Below, piece by piece: positions 1 through 6,981 of a DNA stretch of 53,556 nt. Under the pieces are notes generated by a model. The model ran no database searches and was not told the DNA's origin. It saw only the letters and a list, made by a program, of their open reading frames with translations. The stretch comes from a virus. Numbering within the stretch: the first letter of the stretch is position 1; every line of letters begins with the position of its first letter. The position numbers were made by a program, and so were the translations under genes. The stretch is taken from positions 1 to 53,556 of IMG/VR virus record IMGVR_UViG_3300004184_000007; one strand, given 5' to 3'.

Positions 1-27
1 GGGTTCGAATCCCTCACCCCGAACCCA
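1..27 (+). tRNA. 3' end of a tRNA gene (partial, probable attachment site)
   Basis: The first bases read as a T-arm with the loop TTCGAAT flanked by GGG and CCC, then an acceptor-like ACCCCGA and ACCCA. This is the expected 3' end of a tRNA; the rest lies upstream of the window, so the isotype cannot be read. The base after the acceptor run gives CCCA rather than a clean CCA, so whether CCA is encoded is unclear. tRNA 3' ends are classic targets of tyrosine integrases, and an integrase gene follows directly. Confidence 0.6.
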
Positions 28-60
28 AATCTGACTGGTTTTGTAGGTGTTTTCGAGCGG
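1..60. other. Candidate attL (tRNA 3' end plus AT-richer flank)
   Basis: The tRNA 3' end is followed by about 30 bases that are clearly poorer in G/C than the rest of the window, then by the integrase gene on the other strand. An integrase next to a tRNA 3' end marks the usual border of an integrated phage. The partner copy (attR) was not seen in the window and should lie beyond the right end. Confidence 0.5.
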
Positions 61-1307
61 GGGCCAGTCCCCTGGGACGTTCCCTGGGACGTTCGCTGCG
101 CTGCGGAGGGGGAGACGAGACACGCAGGGAGCGGGGGGAACACCTGCCCGAAGCCCGCGCGGAGGTTCTCCGCCTCGCGCACGTACCCCATCGTGGTCGC
201 GAGGTCCTTGTGCCCCGCCCGGTGCATGATCTTCAGGGGCTCGTCGCCACGGATCGCGGCCCACGTCGTGCCCGTCGCGCGCAGGTCGTGGAAGGTCAGC
301 TGCTTCCTCGTCGCGTCGCCCGCGAAGAGCTCGGCGCGCTTCACGCCGGCCGCCTTGAGGTTCTTCCGCAGCTGGCCCGCCCGGTAGCGGTGGAGGGGCC
401 AGGGGTCGAAGAGCATCACGGCGTCGGGGCGCTCGTCGCGCATCGCCCGCAGGAGCGGCAGTAGCTGGGGCTCGATCTCGAGCCGCCGGGTGGCCTTGCC
501 CTTCGTGCCGCGGATCTCGCCGGAGTCGGGGTCGACAGCCCGGTGCACGAGGGCGGAGCCGTGCTCGAGGTCGAGGTCCTCCCAGAAGAGCGCTTCCACC
601 TCGCCGGCGCGCGGGTAGAGGTAGACCGTGACCGCGTAGGCCCGGCGCTCCTCGAGAGGGATCGCTTCGCACGCCACCAGCTGCAGGAGCTCGTCGGGGT
701 AGAGGTAGGGCTTGCTCTTCTTCGCGCCCCGCTCGGGCGGCTCGATGTCCCGGCAGGGGTTGTCGGCGCGGCAGCGCAGGGCCTTGACCTTGCCCTTCGA
801 GGCCTCGTGCATCGCGCGGGAGAGCAGCCCCCAGGTGTTCTGCGCCGTCTTCCACGACAGCCGCTTGGCCTGCACCTGGGTGTCGATCCACTCCACCCAG
901 GCCTCGACGTCGGCGGAGGTGAGGGTCGCCACCTGCAGCGCGCCGAGGCGCGGCTCGACCCAGGTCTTCCACCGCCCCTTGTCGGACCGGGCGGACTTGA
1001 GCCCCCGGGCGGTGCGAGAGTCGAACCACCGGCCCGACCAGGCCGTGAGGGTCTCGCCGACGGCGGCCGCCGGGGAGGCCGGGGCCGCGGTGATCGACGG
1101 TGAGATCTTCCCCGACCTCACCCCGGCCGCAATGGTCAGGGCCGCCCGCTCTGCCCGCTTCCGCTGGTTGTACGTGATGGTGGCGGGGAGGTTGTGCCAG
1201 GGCCGCTTGCCGTTGTGGTTGACCCTGCAGCGCCAGTGGTCGGTGGGCTTCGGGTCGTCAGGGTTTCCGACCCATTCGAGGGACCCCGTGGTGCGCTTCG
1301 CTGGCAT
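1..1307 (-). CDS. int: Tyrosine integrase (partial, runs off the window start)
   Basis: Site-specific recombinase for phage integration and excision. From the ATG at 1307 the minus strand is open for 435 codons to the window edge without a stop. The N-terminal half has an arm/core-binding-like region. The catalytic domain shows the Arg of box I in YLYPRAGEVEALFWEDLD, the HDLR of box II (HxxR), the GHKDL motif and the nucleophile Tyr near residue 375 in TTMGYVREAE. After the Tyr a low-complexity tail of about 60 residues (Ser/Thr/Gln/Pro-rich) continues through the 12-bp repeat and into the tRNA, so the true stop lies in or beyond the tRNA and the C-terminus differs between integrated and circular forms. 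It is the last gene of the left operon, 13 bases after the HTH gene. Family assignment is secure; exact end is not. Confidence 0.93.
   Translation of the reverse strand, partial: MPAKRTTGSLEWVGNPDDPKPTDHWRCRVNHNGKRPWHNLPATITYNQRKRAERAALTIAAGVRSGKISPSITAAPASPAAAVGETLTAWSGRWFDSRTARGLKSARSDKGRWKTWVEPRLGALQVATLTSADVEAWVEWIDTQVQAKRLSWKTAQNTWGLLSRAMHEASKGKVKALRCRADNPCRDIEPPERGAKKSKPYLYPDELLQLVACEAIPLEERRAYAVTVYLYPRAGEVEALFWEDLDLEHGSALVHRAVDPDSGEIRGTKGKATRRLEIEPQLLPLLRAMRDERPDAVMLFDPWPLHRYRAGQLRKNLKAAGVKRAELFAGDATRKQLTFHDLRATGTTWAAIRGDEPLKIMHRAGHKDLATTMGYVREAENLRAGFGQVFPPLPACLVSPSAAQRTSQGTSQGTGPRSKTPTKPVRFGFGVRDSN
71..94. repeat. Perfect 12-bp tandem repeat near the attachment site
   Basis: CCTGGGACGTTC occurs twice in direct succession (71-82 and 83-94), about 45 bases from the tRNA end and inside the C-terminal tail of the integrase frame. 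Directly repeated short sites beside the core are typical arm-type binding sites for integrase or excisionase; that role is inferred from position only. Confidence 0.5.
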
Positions 1308-1320
1308 GGAGCCCGGGACG

Positions 1321-1719
1321 CTACCGCGGGTTGAGGCGCAACGTCCCGCCGCTGGCCGCGACGAGGCCTTCGAGGCTGTCGGGGTCGAGTAGGCCTGGGT
1401 TCGCCGCCGCCTCCCGACTCTCCGACGCCACCCACGCGAGCACGGCCTCCTTCGGCGCGAGCCACTGGCGCTTCCAGAGCTTCGCCCCGGGGATGGCGCC
1501 CGACCGACAGGCCTCGACGTAGGAGTCCGGGTGGATCCACGGGGGGAGGGTCTTCTGGCTGAGGTAGCCGAGGTCGCGCCCCTCCCGCTCGGCGCGCACG
1601 AGCTGCACCCGCACGACGGCATCGGCGATGCGCTCCGCCAGGGCGTCGATGAGCAGGTCCAGGACCCGCGCCGCCACCGACGGCCGCACGGGGAGGGCAA
1701 TCGCGTCACGGTCAGCCAT
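1321..1719 (-). CDS. HTH/excisionase-like protein upstream of integrase
   Basis: Protein of 132 aa. The ATG at 1719 is chosen over a longer form because GGGAGG lies just upstream and it overlaps the previous stop (ATGGCTGA). Residues about 55-100 (PPWIHPDSYVEACRSGAIPG, then WLAPKEAVLAWVAS) look like the winged-helix DNA-binding fold of excisionase/MerR-type proteins, in which a site-choice helix is followed by a basic wing. Directly precedes the integrase in the same operon, the common place for a recombination directionality factor. That role is inferred; it could also be a plain DNA-binding protein. Confidence 0.55.
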   Translation of the reverse strand: MADRDAIALPVRPSVAARVLDLLIDALAERIADAVVRVQLVRAEREGRDLGYLSQKTLPPWIHPDSYVEACRSGAIPGAKLWKRQWLAPKEAVLAWVASESREAAANPGLLDPDSLEGLVAASGGTLRLNPR

Positions 1720-1999
1720 CGGAGGCCTCCCTTCGGCGCACGGCCTCGGCGCCAGCATCGAGCATCTGTCGGCGGAGCATCCGGAGGCCGAGGCTGCGCT
1801 CGTCCCCTTCGAACGCGCCCGGAACTGCCCTCGACAGCCCGACGAGGACCGCGTCGAGAGCGGCGAGCGCGACGTCGCGGTCCCTCGTCACCCACGTGAG
1901 GTCGCTGGCGTGAACTCGGCGCTGCTCCTCGTCGGCCTGGTCGAGCGCGGCCAGGCGGGCGGCCTCAGCGGCGAGCTGCTCGGCGAACGAGTCAGCCAC
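1712..1999 (-). CDS. Hypothetical small helical protein
   Basis: Protein of 95 aa starting at GTG 1999 (VADSFAEQL...), preceded by GGGAGGTGG; a longer reading frame exists but lacks this ribosome site. Mostly Ala/Arg/Glu-rich amphipathic helix (FAEQLAAEAARLAALDQADEE and a C-terminal LRRQMLDAGAEAVRRREA). Its start overlaps the stop of the 31-aa gene and its stop overlaps the next start, so it is translationally coupled on both sides. No family recognised. Confidence 0.6.
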   Translation of the reverse strand: MADSFAEQLAAEAARLAALDQADEEQRRVHASDLTWVTRDRDVALAALDAVLVGLSRAVPGAFEGDERSLGLRMLRRQMLDAGAEAVRRREASDG

Positions 2000-2087
2000 G
2001 GGACACCACCTCCCACCGGCGGTGGCTGCCATCGACGACGATGCGCCACGTCCAGCCGTACTTGTCGCGGATGAGGAGGTCAGCCAC
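1992..2087 (-). CDS. 31-aa hypothetical microprotein
   Basis: A short reading frame, GTG at 2087 to TGA at 1992, that fills the otherwise empty space between its two neighbours. Its start overlaps the previous stop in the string GTGGCTGA, the same junction used by the next gene. The peptide is rich in Trp, Arg and Val with the core YGWTWRIVVDGSHRRWEVV, which reads as a small beta hairpin. Coupling at both ends supports it being translated; function unknown. Confidence 0.5.
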   Translation of the reverse strand: MADLLIRDKYGWTWRIVVDGSHRRWEVVSRG

Positions 2088-2391
2088 GGCGGGCCTCGAT
2101 CGCTGCGATGATGGCGGCTTCGAGTTCGTCCTCGGCGTCCTCGCGTGCTGCCGTCTGGAAGTCGTACTGGGTCACCTCGAAGGGCTGCTGACGGGCGCGC
2201 CGCACCGTCTGCACGAGGTCGATGATGCTCGTGCGCTCGGCCTTCGCCCCCGCCGCGCGGGCGTGGCTCAGGCTGTTGAGCACCCGTCGGAGGTCGGACT
2301 TCGCCACGCTGGTGGCGTCACCCTCGTAATCCACCGCTTCGAGGGCGCGGCGAAGGCGTGCGAGGGCCGCGGCGGTTCGCTCAGTCGCCAT
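2080..2391 (-). CDS. Hypothetical helical protein
   Basis: Protein of 103 aa from ATG 2391. Two helical stretches rich in Ala/Arg/Glu enclose the segment SVAKSDLRRVLNSLSHARAA, and the C-terminus is acidic (EDAEDELEAAIIAAIEARRG). It overlaps the upstream gene by 11 bases and the 31-aa gene downstream by 8. No recognisable domain; part of the int-proximal string of small early proteins. Confidence 0.6.
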   Translation of the reverse strand: MATERTAAALARLRRALEAVDYEGDATSVAKSDLRRVLNSLSHARAAGAKAERTSIIDLVQTVRRARQQPFEVTQYDFQTAAREDAEDELEAAIIAAIEARRG

Positions 2392-2611
2392 CGCCCACCT
2401 CCACGTCCATCAGCCACCACATCTCGCGCACCGCCCGCGCCGTGCCCTCGCCGCGCACGGCCGCCGCGTCGACCGGCGGCTCGCCGACCGGCAGCCGCGT
2501 CGCGCGCACCGGTGCGCGCCGTCGGCGGGCGAGGCGGACCACTTCGAGGGTGCCCTGCTCGCGGGCCGCGTCGAGCTCGTGCGCCAGGGCGCTGTTGTCG
2601 AGGGGGGTCAT
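2381..2611 (-). CDS. Hypothetical small protein
   Basis: Protein of 76 aa; the ATG at 2611 overlaps the upstream stop as ATGA. The frame is open further upstream but that extension is the shadow of the larger gene. Contains a basic stretch (LARRRRAPVRATRLP) between an acidic N-terminus and an acidic tail ending EVGDGD. No family recognised. Confidence 0.6.
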   Translation of the reverse strand: MTPLDNSALAHELDAAREQGTLEVVRLARRRRAPVRATRLPVGEPPVDAAAVRGEGTARAVREMWWLMDVEVGDGD

Positions 2612-3594
2612 TGGAGAACCGCCTCTCGGGTGGGGGCGTCGACGAGTAGCGCTACTCCGAGGAGCGCGAGGTCGGCGTCGAGAGCACGCGCGGCCGCGAG
2701 GGACATCGGCCCGAGCTCGCGGTAGAGCGACCCCGCCGGGAGGTGGTTGGCGCCCGCGAAGATCTCGGCGCGCGCGGCGGGCGCCAGGGCCTGCCAGTCG
2801 GCGTCGAGCACCCATCGGGAGGTCTCGGCGGGAGGCTTCTTGGTGGGCTTCTTCGCGGGCGCCGCAGGCTTCTTGGACTTCGCCCTGGCCGCGGCGGCGA
2901 CGTGCACGGCCTCCCACCATCCGTCGGCCAGGTCGAGCCCCTTGTACAAGCCGCCGACGCGCAGGGAGAGCGCGCCGTCGACGATCTCGGCCGAGTCCGC
3001 CCAGGCCACCGGGCACACGTCGCCCTCGTCGAGCGCTACGCCCGCGCCGAGGTCTTCGTCGCGCACGAGGCCCGCGACCACCCGCCGCCCGATGGTGGTC
3101 ACCGCATCGTCGCCCACCCGCAAGAGGTGTGAGGGGGCCGTGGGCGCGCGCCGCTCGAAGCACCCGGGCGCGAGCGACTCCAGGCGCGCCGCGATCGACG
3201 CGGGTACCACCGTGCGCCAGCGATCGTCGGCGTCCGGGGCCGTGGACTCCGGGGTCCAGAGCACCAGTGTCTGCGGGTCGAGCGCTTCCTGGTGCGCGAT
3301 CGGCTCCCAGCCCTCGATGGCGACGAGCTCGACGAGGGGGTCGGCGTCCACCGCGGGTGACGGCGCGACCACCGGGGCCGGCGCGCCCACCATCGGGAGC
3401 GCGAGCTGCTGCGGCGGGAGGACGGCGCCCGCCCGGGTGCGGCCGGTGAAGGTCGCGACGGGCTCGCCGTCGGCCGCCCGCCACTCGATGTGCGTGCGGT
3501 CGGCGGTACTGCTCATCACGACCTCGACGCCCGGCAGCACGCCGCGGAGGGCGAGGGCGATGGCCGCCCGGAGGTCGGTCGCGTCGCCGCCCAT
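2608..3594 (-). CDS. Hypothetical protein with Lys/Pro/Ala linker
   Basis: Protein of 328 aa starting at ATG 3594, which overlaps the upstream stop as ATGA; a longer open frame upstream is Arg/Gly-rich and is an antisense-type shadow. A globular first part (residues 1-60) is followed by a Pro/Ala spacer, a long globular region with many Asp/Val/Trp residues, then a Lys/Pro/Ala linker (KKPAAPAKKPTKKPP) near residue 250 and a final helical part. The linker suggests two separate domains. No catalytic motif recognised. Confidence 0.6.
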   Translation of the reverse strand: MGGDATDLRAAIALALRGVLPGVEVVMSSTADRTHIEWRAADGEPVATFTGRTRAGAVLPPQQLALPMVGAPAPVVAPSPAVDADPLVELVAIEGWEPIAHQEALDPQTLVLWTPESTAPDADDRWRTVVPASIAARLESLAPGCFERRAPTAPSHLLRVGDDAVTTIGRRVVAGLVRDEDLGAGVALDEGDVCPVAWADSAEIVDGALSLRVGGLYKGLDLADGWWEAVHVAAAARAKSKKPAAPAKKPTKKPPAETSRWVLDADWQALAPAARAEIFAGANHLPAGSLYRELGPMSLAAARALDADLALLGVALLVDAPTREAVLQ

Positions 3595-4376
3595 CACGCC
3601 ACCGCCCGGATCTGCTCGACCTGCGCCACGAGCTGCTCGAGCGCGTCCAGGCCCCCCGCGCGCTTCACGATCCCGGCCACGCGGGCGAGGAGGTCGGAGG
3701 GAGGCGCCGGCGAGGGCGGGGCCGGAGGCTGGACGGGGGCAACGGCTTCGACGGGCGCCGGAGCGCGCTTCGCCCTCGACGGCTTCGCCACCCTCCTCGG
3801 TCCCCGCCCGCCCTGCGTCGCCCGCCCCGGCGGCGGCTCTCCGCTGGCCTCTGCCTTGGCGAGCGCCACGACCCACGCCCGCCCCTGCTCGGGCGTCTCC
3901 CGGTGCGCGCTCCTGCGCTTCTGCGCGCGGTCACGGTCCGCCGTGCAGAGGTCGCGCAGCGCCGCGTGCAGCTTGTCGCTGTAGGGCGCCGACGGGCTGC
4001 CGCAGGCCGCGCACGGGCCCATCGACGGATGCATGACGCGTCCGGCGATGGGGATGCCGGGGCCCGGCTCCTCGGGCGCAGGCCCGACGGCATCGACCGG
4101 GCGCATGGCCACCCGGGCGCGCGGCGGGACGGCCTTCACCGCCAGCGGCCCCGGGGGCTGGATCTCCGCGCCGCCCTGGGTCGCGAGCGTGGCCGAGAGC
4201 ACCGCCTTCTGGGCCGCGGTGATGCTGGGCGACCACGTGTGCACCTTCCCGTCGTGCACCAGGGCGGCGGGCACCTTGGAGGCGGTGACCGCCTTGCGCG
4301 CGGCGGCGGGATCGTCGAAGGACTTCGCGAGACCCGCCAGCTTGCCCGAGATTTCCCAGAGGTCGTAGGTGCTCAC
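3594..4376 (-). CDS. Hypothetical protein with zinc-binding-like Cys cluster
   Basis: Protein of 260 aa. The middle has GPCAACGSPSAPYSDKLH followed about 20 residues later by DLCTADRDRAQKRR, a CxxC...C arrangement that may bind zinc. The region after it is basic and Pro/Ala-rich, and the last 45 residues form a helix (LLARVAGIVKRAGGLDALEQL). The ATG at 4376 overlaps the upstream stop. Basic charge and Cys pair fit a nucleic-acid-binding accessory protein; this is inference only. Confidence 0.6.
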   Translation of the reverse strand: MSTYDLWEISGKLAGLAKSFDDPAAARKAVTASKVPAALVHDGKVHTWSPSITAAQKAVLSATLATQGGAEIQPPGPLAVKAVPPRARVAMRPVDAVGPAPEEPGPGIPIAGRVMHPSMGPCAACGSPSAPYSDKLHAALRDLCTADRDRAQKRRSAHRETPEQGRAWVVALAKAEASGEPPPGRATQGGRGPRRVAKPSRAKRAPAPVEAVAPVQPPAPPSPAPPSDLLARVAGIVKRAGGLDALEQLVAQVEQIRAVA

Positions 4377-4579
4377 GCGGCGGCCCTCCCAGTCTGCTCG
4401 GCCTGCCCGCCCTGCCCGTCCAGCACCGCCTCAGCCGCGAGCTCTTCCGACGACGCGCTCATGCGCCACGCCCGGCGACGCGACTCCAGCATCCGCCCCT
4501 CGGCCTGGCTCGCGCTGCACCCGAGGTGCGAGGCGAGCCATTCGGCCAGCGACTCCGTATATCCCTGCTCATTCGACAT
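4373..4579 (-). CDS. Hypothetical small protein
   Basis: Protein of 68 aa with a GGAG ribosome site nine bases before the ATG at 4579. Helical and rich in Ala/Glu/Ser, with one Cys (HLGCSASQAEGRM). The 113 bases between it and the DUF2303 gene contain a run of CTG-type triplets and no gene I can support; this is the only sizeable gap in this half of the operon and could hold a secondary promoter. Confidence 0.55.
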   Translation of the reverse strand: MSNEQGYTESLAEWLASHLGCSASQAEGRMLESRRRAWRMSASSEELAAEAVLDGQGGQAEQTGRAAA

Positions 4580-4692
4580 CGGCCATTCTCCTGCTGCTGC
4601 TGTTACTGCTGCTCAGTCGGATATCGGCGGACCGGCGTGCCTATGACGACACCAGCGCCCGAGGCGCGGCCGGTCCTGGGGTCACACGGTCG

Positions 4693-5694
4693 TCAGCTCT
4701 CGGGCGTGCCGCGATAGACGATCACACCCGTCTTGCTGGTGAAGTCGGCCGCGGCGTCCGCCACCGCGTCCTCCAGGGCGAGGTCCGCCCGGTGGACGGT
4801 CAGCGTCCAGGCGCACCGCTGGCCCGCGATCTTCGTCGAGAGCCGCACGGGCAGCTTGTACGCGGCGCCGCCCTGCACCACCGGCACCTCGATGACGAGG
4901 AGCTGCGGGAGCGTGACGCGGCCTCGCTCCTCGCCCGTGCTCTCCGCCGTCGCCTCCGACTTGAAGATGATGTTGACGTTCCCGTGCGCGTCGCGCTCCT
5001 CGGTCGCGCGCGTCTCGACGTGCATCGAGATCCGGCGCGCGAGCCGCAGGAGCTGCGACGGCGAGGCGATCACCCGGCGGGCGGCGAGGTCGAGCATGTC
5101 GCCGTCGAGGGTGCCGTCGGGCGCGTCGTCGTCGCCCCCGACCAGGGCCCGCGCGATGTCCATCACCCGGGCGCCGGCCGCCTCGGGTCCGCGGATCTCG
5201 GTCACGCGCGACTCGAGGAAGGCCGCGAGTTCGGCCTGCCCCATCGGCTTGCCGCTCACGCCCTGCCACGCCTTCCACGGGTCGGAGAGCGGGAAGGCGT
5301 AGGTGGCCCGGTGGTCGCCGTGGCGGGCCTGCCCCTGGATGGTGTCGAGGTGCGTGTCCTGGCCGCAGTTGTAGTTGTAGACCACGGACAGCTTCGCGGC
5401 CGTCGCGCTCGCGTCGAGCCAGGCCACCGTGTCGCCGTCCTTGTGCCGCGCGACGTGGGCCTGGAGCGAGTCGAGGGTCTGGTGCTGGCTCGTGCCCTTG
5501 GCGCGGGCGGGGTACTCGCGGCGGGCGTCCAGCATCGGGAGCGGGTCAACCACCTGCATCCCATCGGGGATGACGAGGAGCGAGGCGCCATCGTGGTCGC
5601 CGCGCGAAGCCTCGATGCTGGTCGGCTCGTGCGCCTCGCGGCTGGCCTCGAATACCGCCGCCATATCGGACACATTCTCTTCGTTGATCGCCAT
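4693..5694 (-). CDS. DUF2303 family protein (YfdQ-like)
   Basis: Protein of 333 aa; the ATG at 5694 has a perfect AGGAGG eight bases upstream, so the longer frame is discarded. The sequence has the hallmarks of the prophage YfdQ/DUF2303 family: an N-terminal VIPDGMQVVDPLPMLDARRE-type segment, the central conserved FPLSDPWKAWQGVSGKPMGQ, a region ending in SPSQLLRLARRISMHVETRA, and a C-terminal beta-rich part (FKSEATAESTGEE...). Members occur next to phage recombination genes, as here; the biochemical function of the family is not known to me. The gene starts four bases after its partner at 5699-6115. Confidence 0.8.
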   Translation of the reverse strand: MAINEENVSDMAAVFEASREAHEPTSIEASRGDHDGASLLVIPDGMQVVDPLPMLDARREYPARAKGTSQHQTLDSLQAHVARHKDGDTVAWLDASATAAKLSVVYNYNCGQDTHLDTIQGQARHGDHRATYAFPLSDPWKAWQGVSGKPMGQAELAAFLESRVTEIRGPEAAGARVMDIARALVGGDDDAPDGTLDGDMLDLAARRVIASPSQLLRLARRISMHVETRATEERDAHGNVNIIFKSEATAESTGEERGRVTLPQLLVIEVPVVQGGAAYKLPVRLSTKIAGQRCAWTLTVHRADLALEDAVADAAADFTSKTGVIVYRGTPES

Positions 5695-5698
5695 TGAG

Positions 5699-6115
5699 CT
5701 AGACCTCCTTCGCCTTCCTGAACTCGCCGCCCTCGGACTCCGTGCTGGACTCGCGCCCACCGGCCAGCTTCTCCAGGGGAAGCCGCTTCTGCACCGGCGC
5801 CTCCGTGGAGAGGTTCCCGCCCTTGGTCACCCAGAGGTTGAGCTCGCGGCCCTTGCCCTTCGGCTCCTTCACATTGACGTCCGCAAGGATGTCCGCGTGC
5901 CCCTTGAGGACGCTGATCTTGAGCGAGAGCGTGAACTCGCCCGTGACCTTCGCGTCCTTCGCCGCGGACGCCGCGCGCAGCTTCGCGACGAGCTTCTGGA
6001 GCTTCTCGCTCGCCTCGTCGTTGAGGCTCTCCTCGCCCTCGTCGCGCATCCCCGCGAGGAGCACGGCGAAGGAGCGCGGGCCTTCCTTCAACGGATCAAA
6101 CTTCTCTTCCGCCAT
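5699..6115 (-). CDS. Hypothetical partner of the DUF2303 gene
   Basis: Protein of 138 aa. The ATG at 6115 is preceded by GGAGAG; a longer frame reaching back to 6277 lacks such a site. Sequence: a helical N-terminal half (FDPLKEGPRSFAVLLAGMRD, then a Lys/Ala-rich helix) and a beta-strand half with alternating polar/hydrophobic residues (VTGEFTLSLKISVLKGHADI). It sits directly ahead of DUF2303 with a four-base gap, an arrangement I associate with YfdQ-type loci, so the two probably act together. Function unknown. Confidence 0.55.
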   Translation of the reverse strand: MAEEKFDPLKEGPRSFAVLLAGMRDEGEESLNDEASEKLQKLVAKLRAASAAKDAKVTGEFTLSLKISVLKGHADILADVNVKEPKGKGRELNLWVTKGGNLSTEAPVQKRLPLEKLAGGRESSTESEGGEFRKAKEV

Positions 6116-6303
6116 CGGCGTCTCTCCAATGAACATCGCCCGTGATTGAGCGGCGGCCCCGATGCGATTCGGACGCATCTCCACCCCCTCCAGCGTGTCG
6201 AGCGCCTTCGGGGGCGTATCCGGGTGCGCGACACAGGCCATATGGCGCGCGGGGCCGGAGGTGCCCCGCCCATCCATGTTGGAAGAGCGGGGCGGGAGTC
6301 AGG
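6116..6303 (-). other. 188-base gap in the left operon with a GC hairpin
   Basis: No gene supported here, though one frame is open across it. A 7-bp inverted repeat (6263-6269 with 6287-6293) lies just after the SSB-like gene in the direction of transcription. There is no T-run, so it looks more like an RNA-processing or attenuation hairpin than a classical terminator. Confidence 0.3.
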
Positions 6304-6954
6304 TCAGAAGGGGATGTCGTCGCTCCCGGTGGCGTTGAAGTCGTCCACGGGGAAGTCGTCGCGGGTCGCCACCGGCCTCCGCACCTCCGGCCCCCGCGTG
6401 GGCTGCACGGGGGCGGGGCGGGCGGGAGCGGGGCGGGCGGGAGCGGGCGCCGGAGCCCCGGTCGCCTTCGCGCTCGCGGTCGCGGCCTGAGCGCGCGCCT
6501 TCATCTGGGCGAAGAAGGCCTTCTTCGCGTCGACCGGGGGCGGGGCGAACGCCTTGAGCGTCTGGCCCCCGCGCGGGGCGTTGATGAACTTCGCCTGCGC
6601 GTAGCCGTTCTGGTTGATCCCGATCACCACCTCGACGTCGCCCTGGTCGAGGCCACCCACGTCCTCGTCGATGGTGTCGAGGTCGCCCTGCAGGCCCATG
6701 GCGCGCAGCGCCTCCATGGAGCGGTCGGCCGTGGTGCGGCCGTTCTTGTCGGCCTTGTCGGTGTCGAAGTAGAGGCGCCCGCGCACCTCCTCGCCCGACG
6801 CGAGCCGCAGGATCAGCGCGAGGCAGACCCCGCCGCTCTGCGCGGTGTCCCACAGCCAGCGCACGGCGCGGGCGGGGTGCTTGGAGCCATCGAGGAGGCC
6901 CTGGGTGTGGTCGTATCCGATATCGGAAGGGCTGTTATCGTGTTCGGTCGTCAT
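6304..6954 (-). CDS. Single-stranded DNA-binding-like protein with DDIPF tail
   Basis: Protein of 216 aa. Residues about 40-125 form a beta-rich domain (LALILRLASGEEVRGRLYFD ... VEVVIGINQNGYAQAKFIN) resembling the phage DUF669/OB-type ssDNA-binding proteins. A long Ala/Pro/Arg linker with repeated PARPAP follows. The extreme C-terminus is acidic and ends in SDDIPF, the same kind of tip by which bacterial SSB recruits partner enzymes. Lies between the Sak4-like gene and the DUF2303 pair, so it likely coats ssDNA for recombination or replication. The tail is seen directly; the OB fold is inferred. Confidence 0.65.
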   Translation of the reverse strand: MTTEHDNSPSDIGYDHTQGLLDGSKHPARAVRWLWDTAQSGGVCLALILRLASGEEVRGRLYFDTDKADKNGRTTADRSMEALRAMGLQGDLDTIDEDVGGLDQGDVEVVIGINQNGYAQAKFINAPRGGQTLKAFAPPPVDAKKAFFAQMKARAQAATASAKATGAPAPAPARPAPARPAPVQPTRGPEVRRPVATRDDFPVDDFNATGSDDIPF

Positions 6955-6981
6955 GGTCGTGGTCTTTTCTGCGTTGTGCGA

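Noticed and set aside
2381-3484. Long Arg-rich frames on both strands over 2358-3484
   Set aside because: They are open only because of high GC; composition is Arg/Pro/Gly noise, and real genes with overlapping starts and stops explain the region.
4595-4616. CTG triplet run as a regulatory microsatellite
   Set aside because: Short, interrupted, in a gap of a GC-rich operon; no evidence of function.
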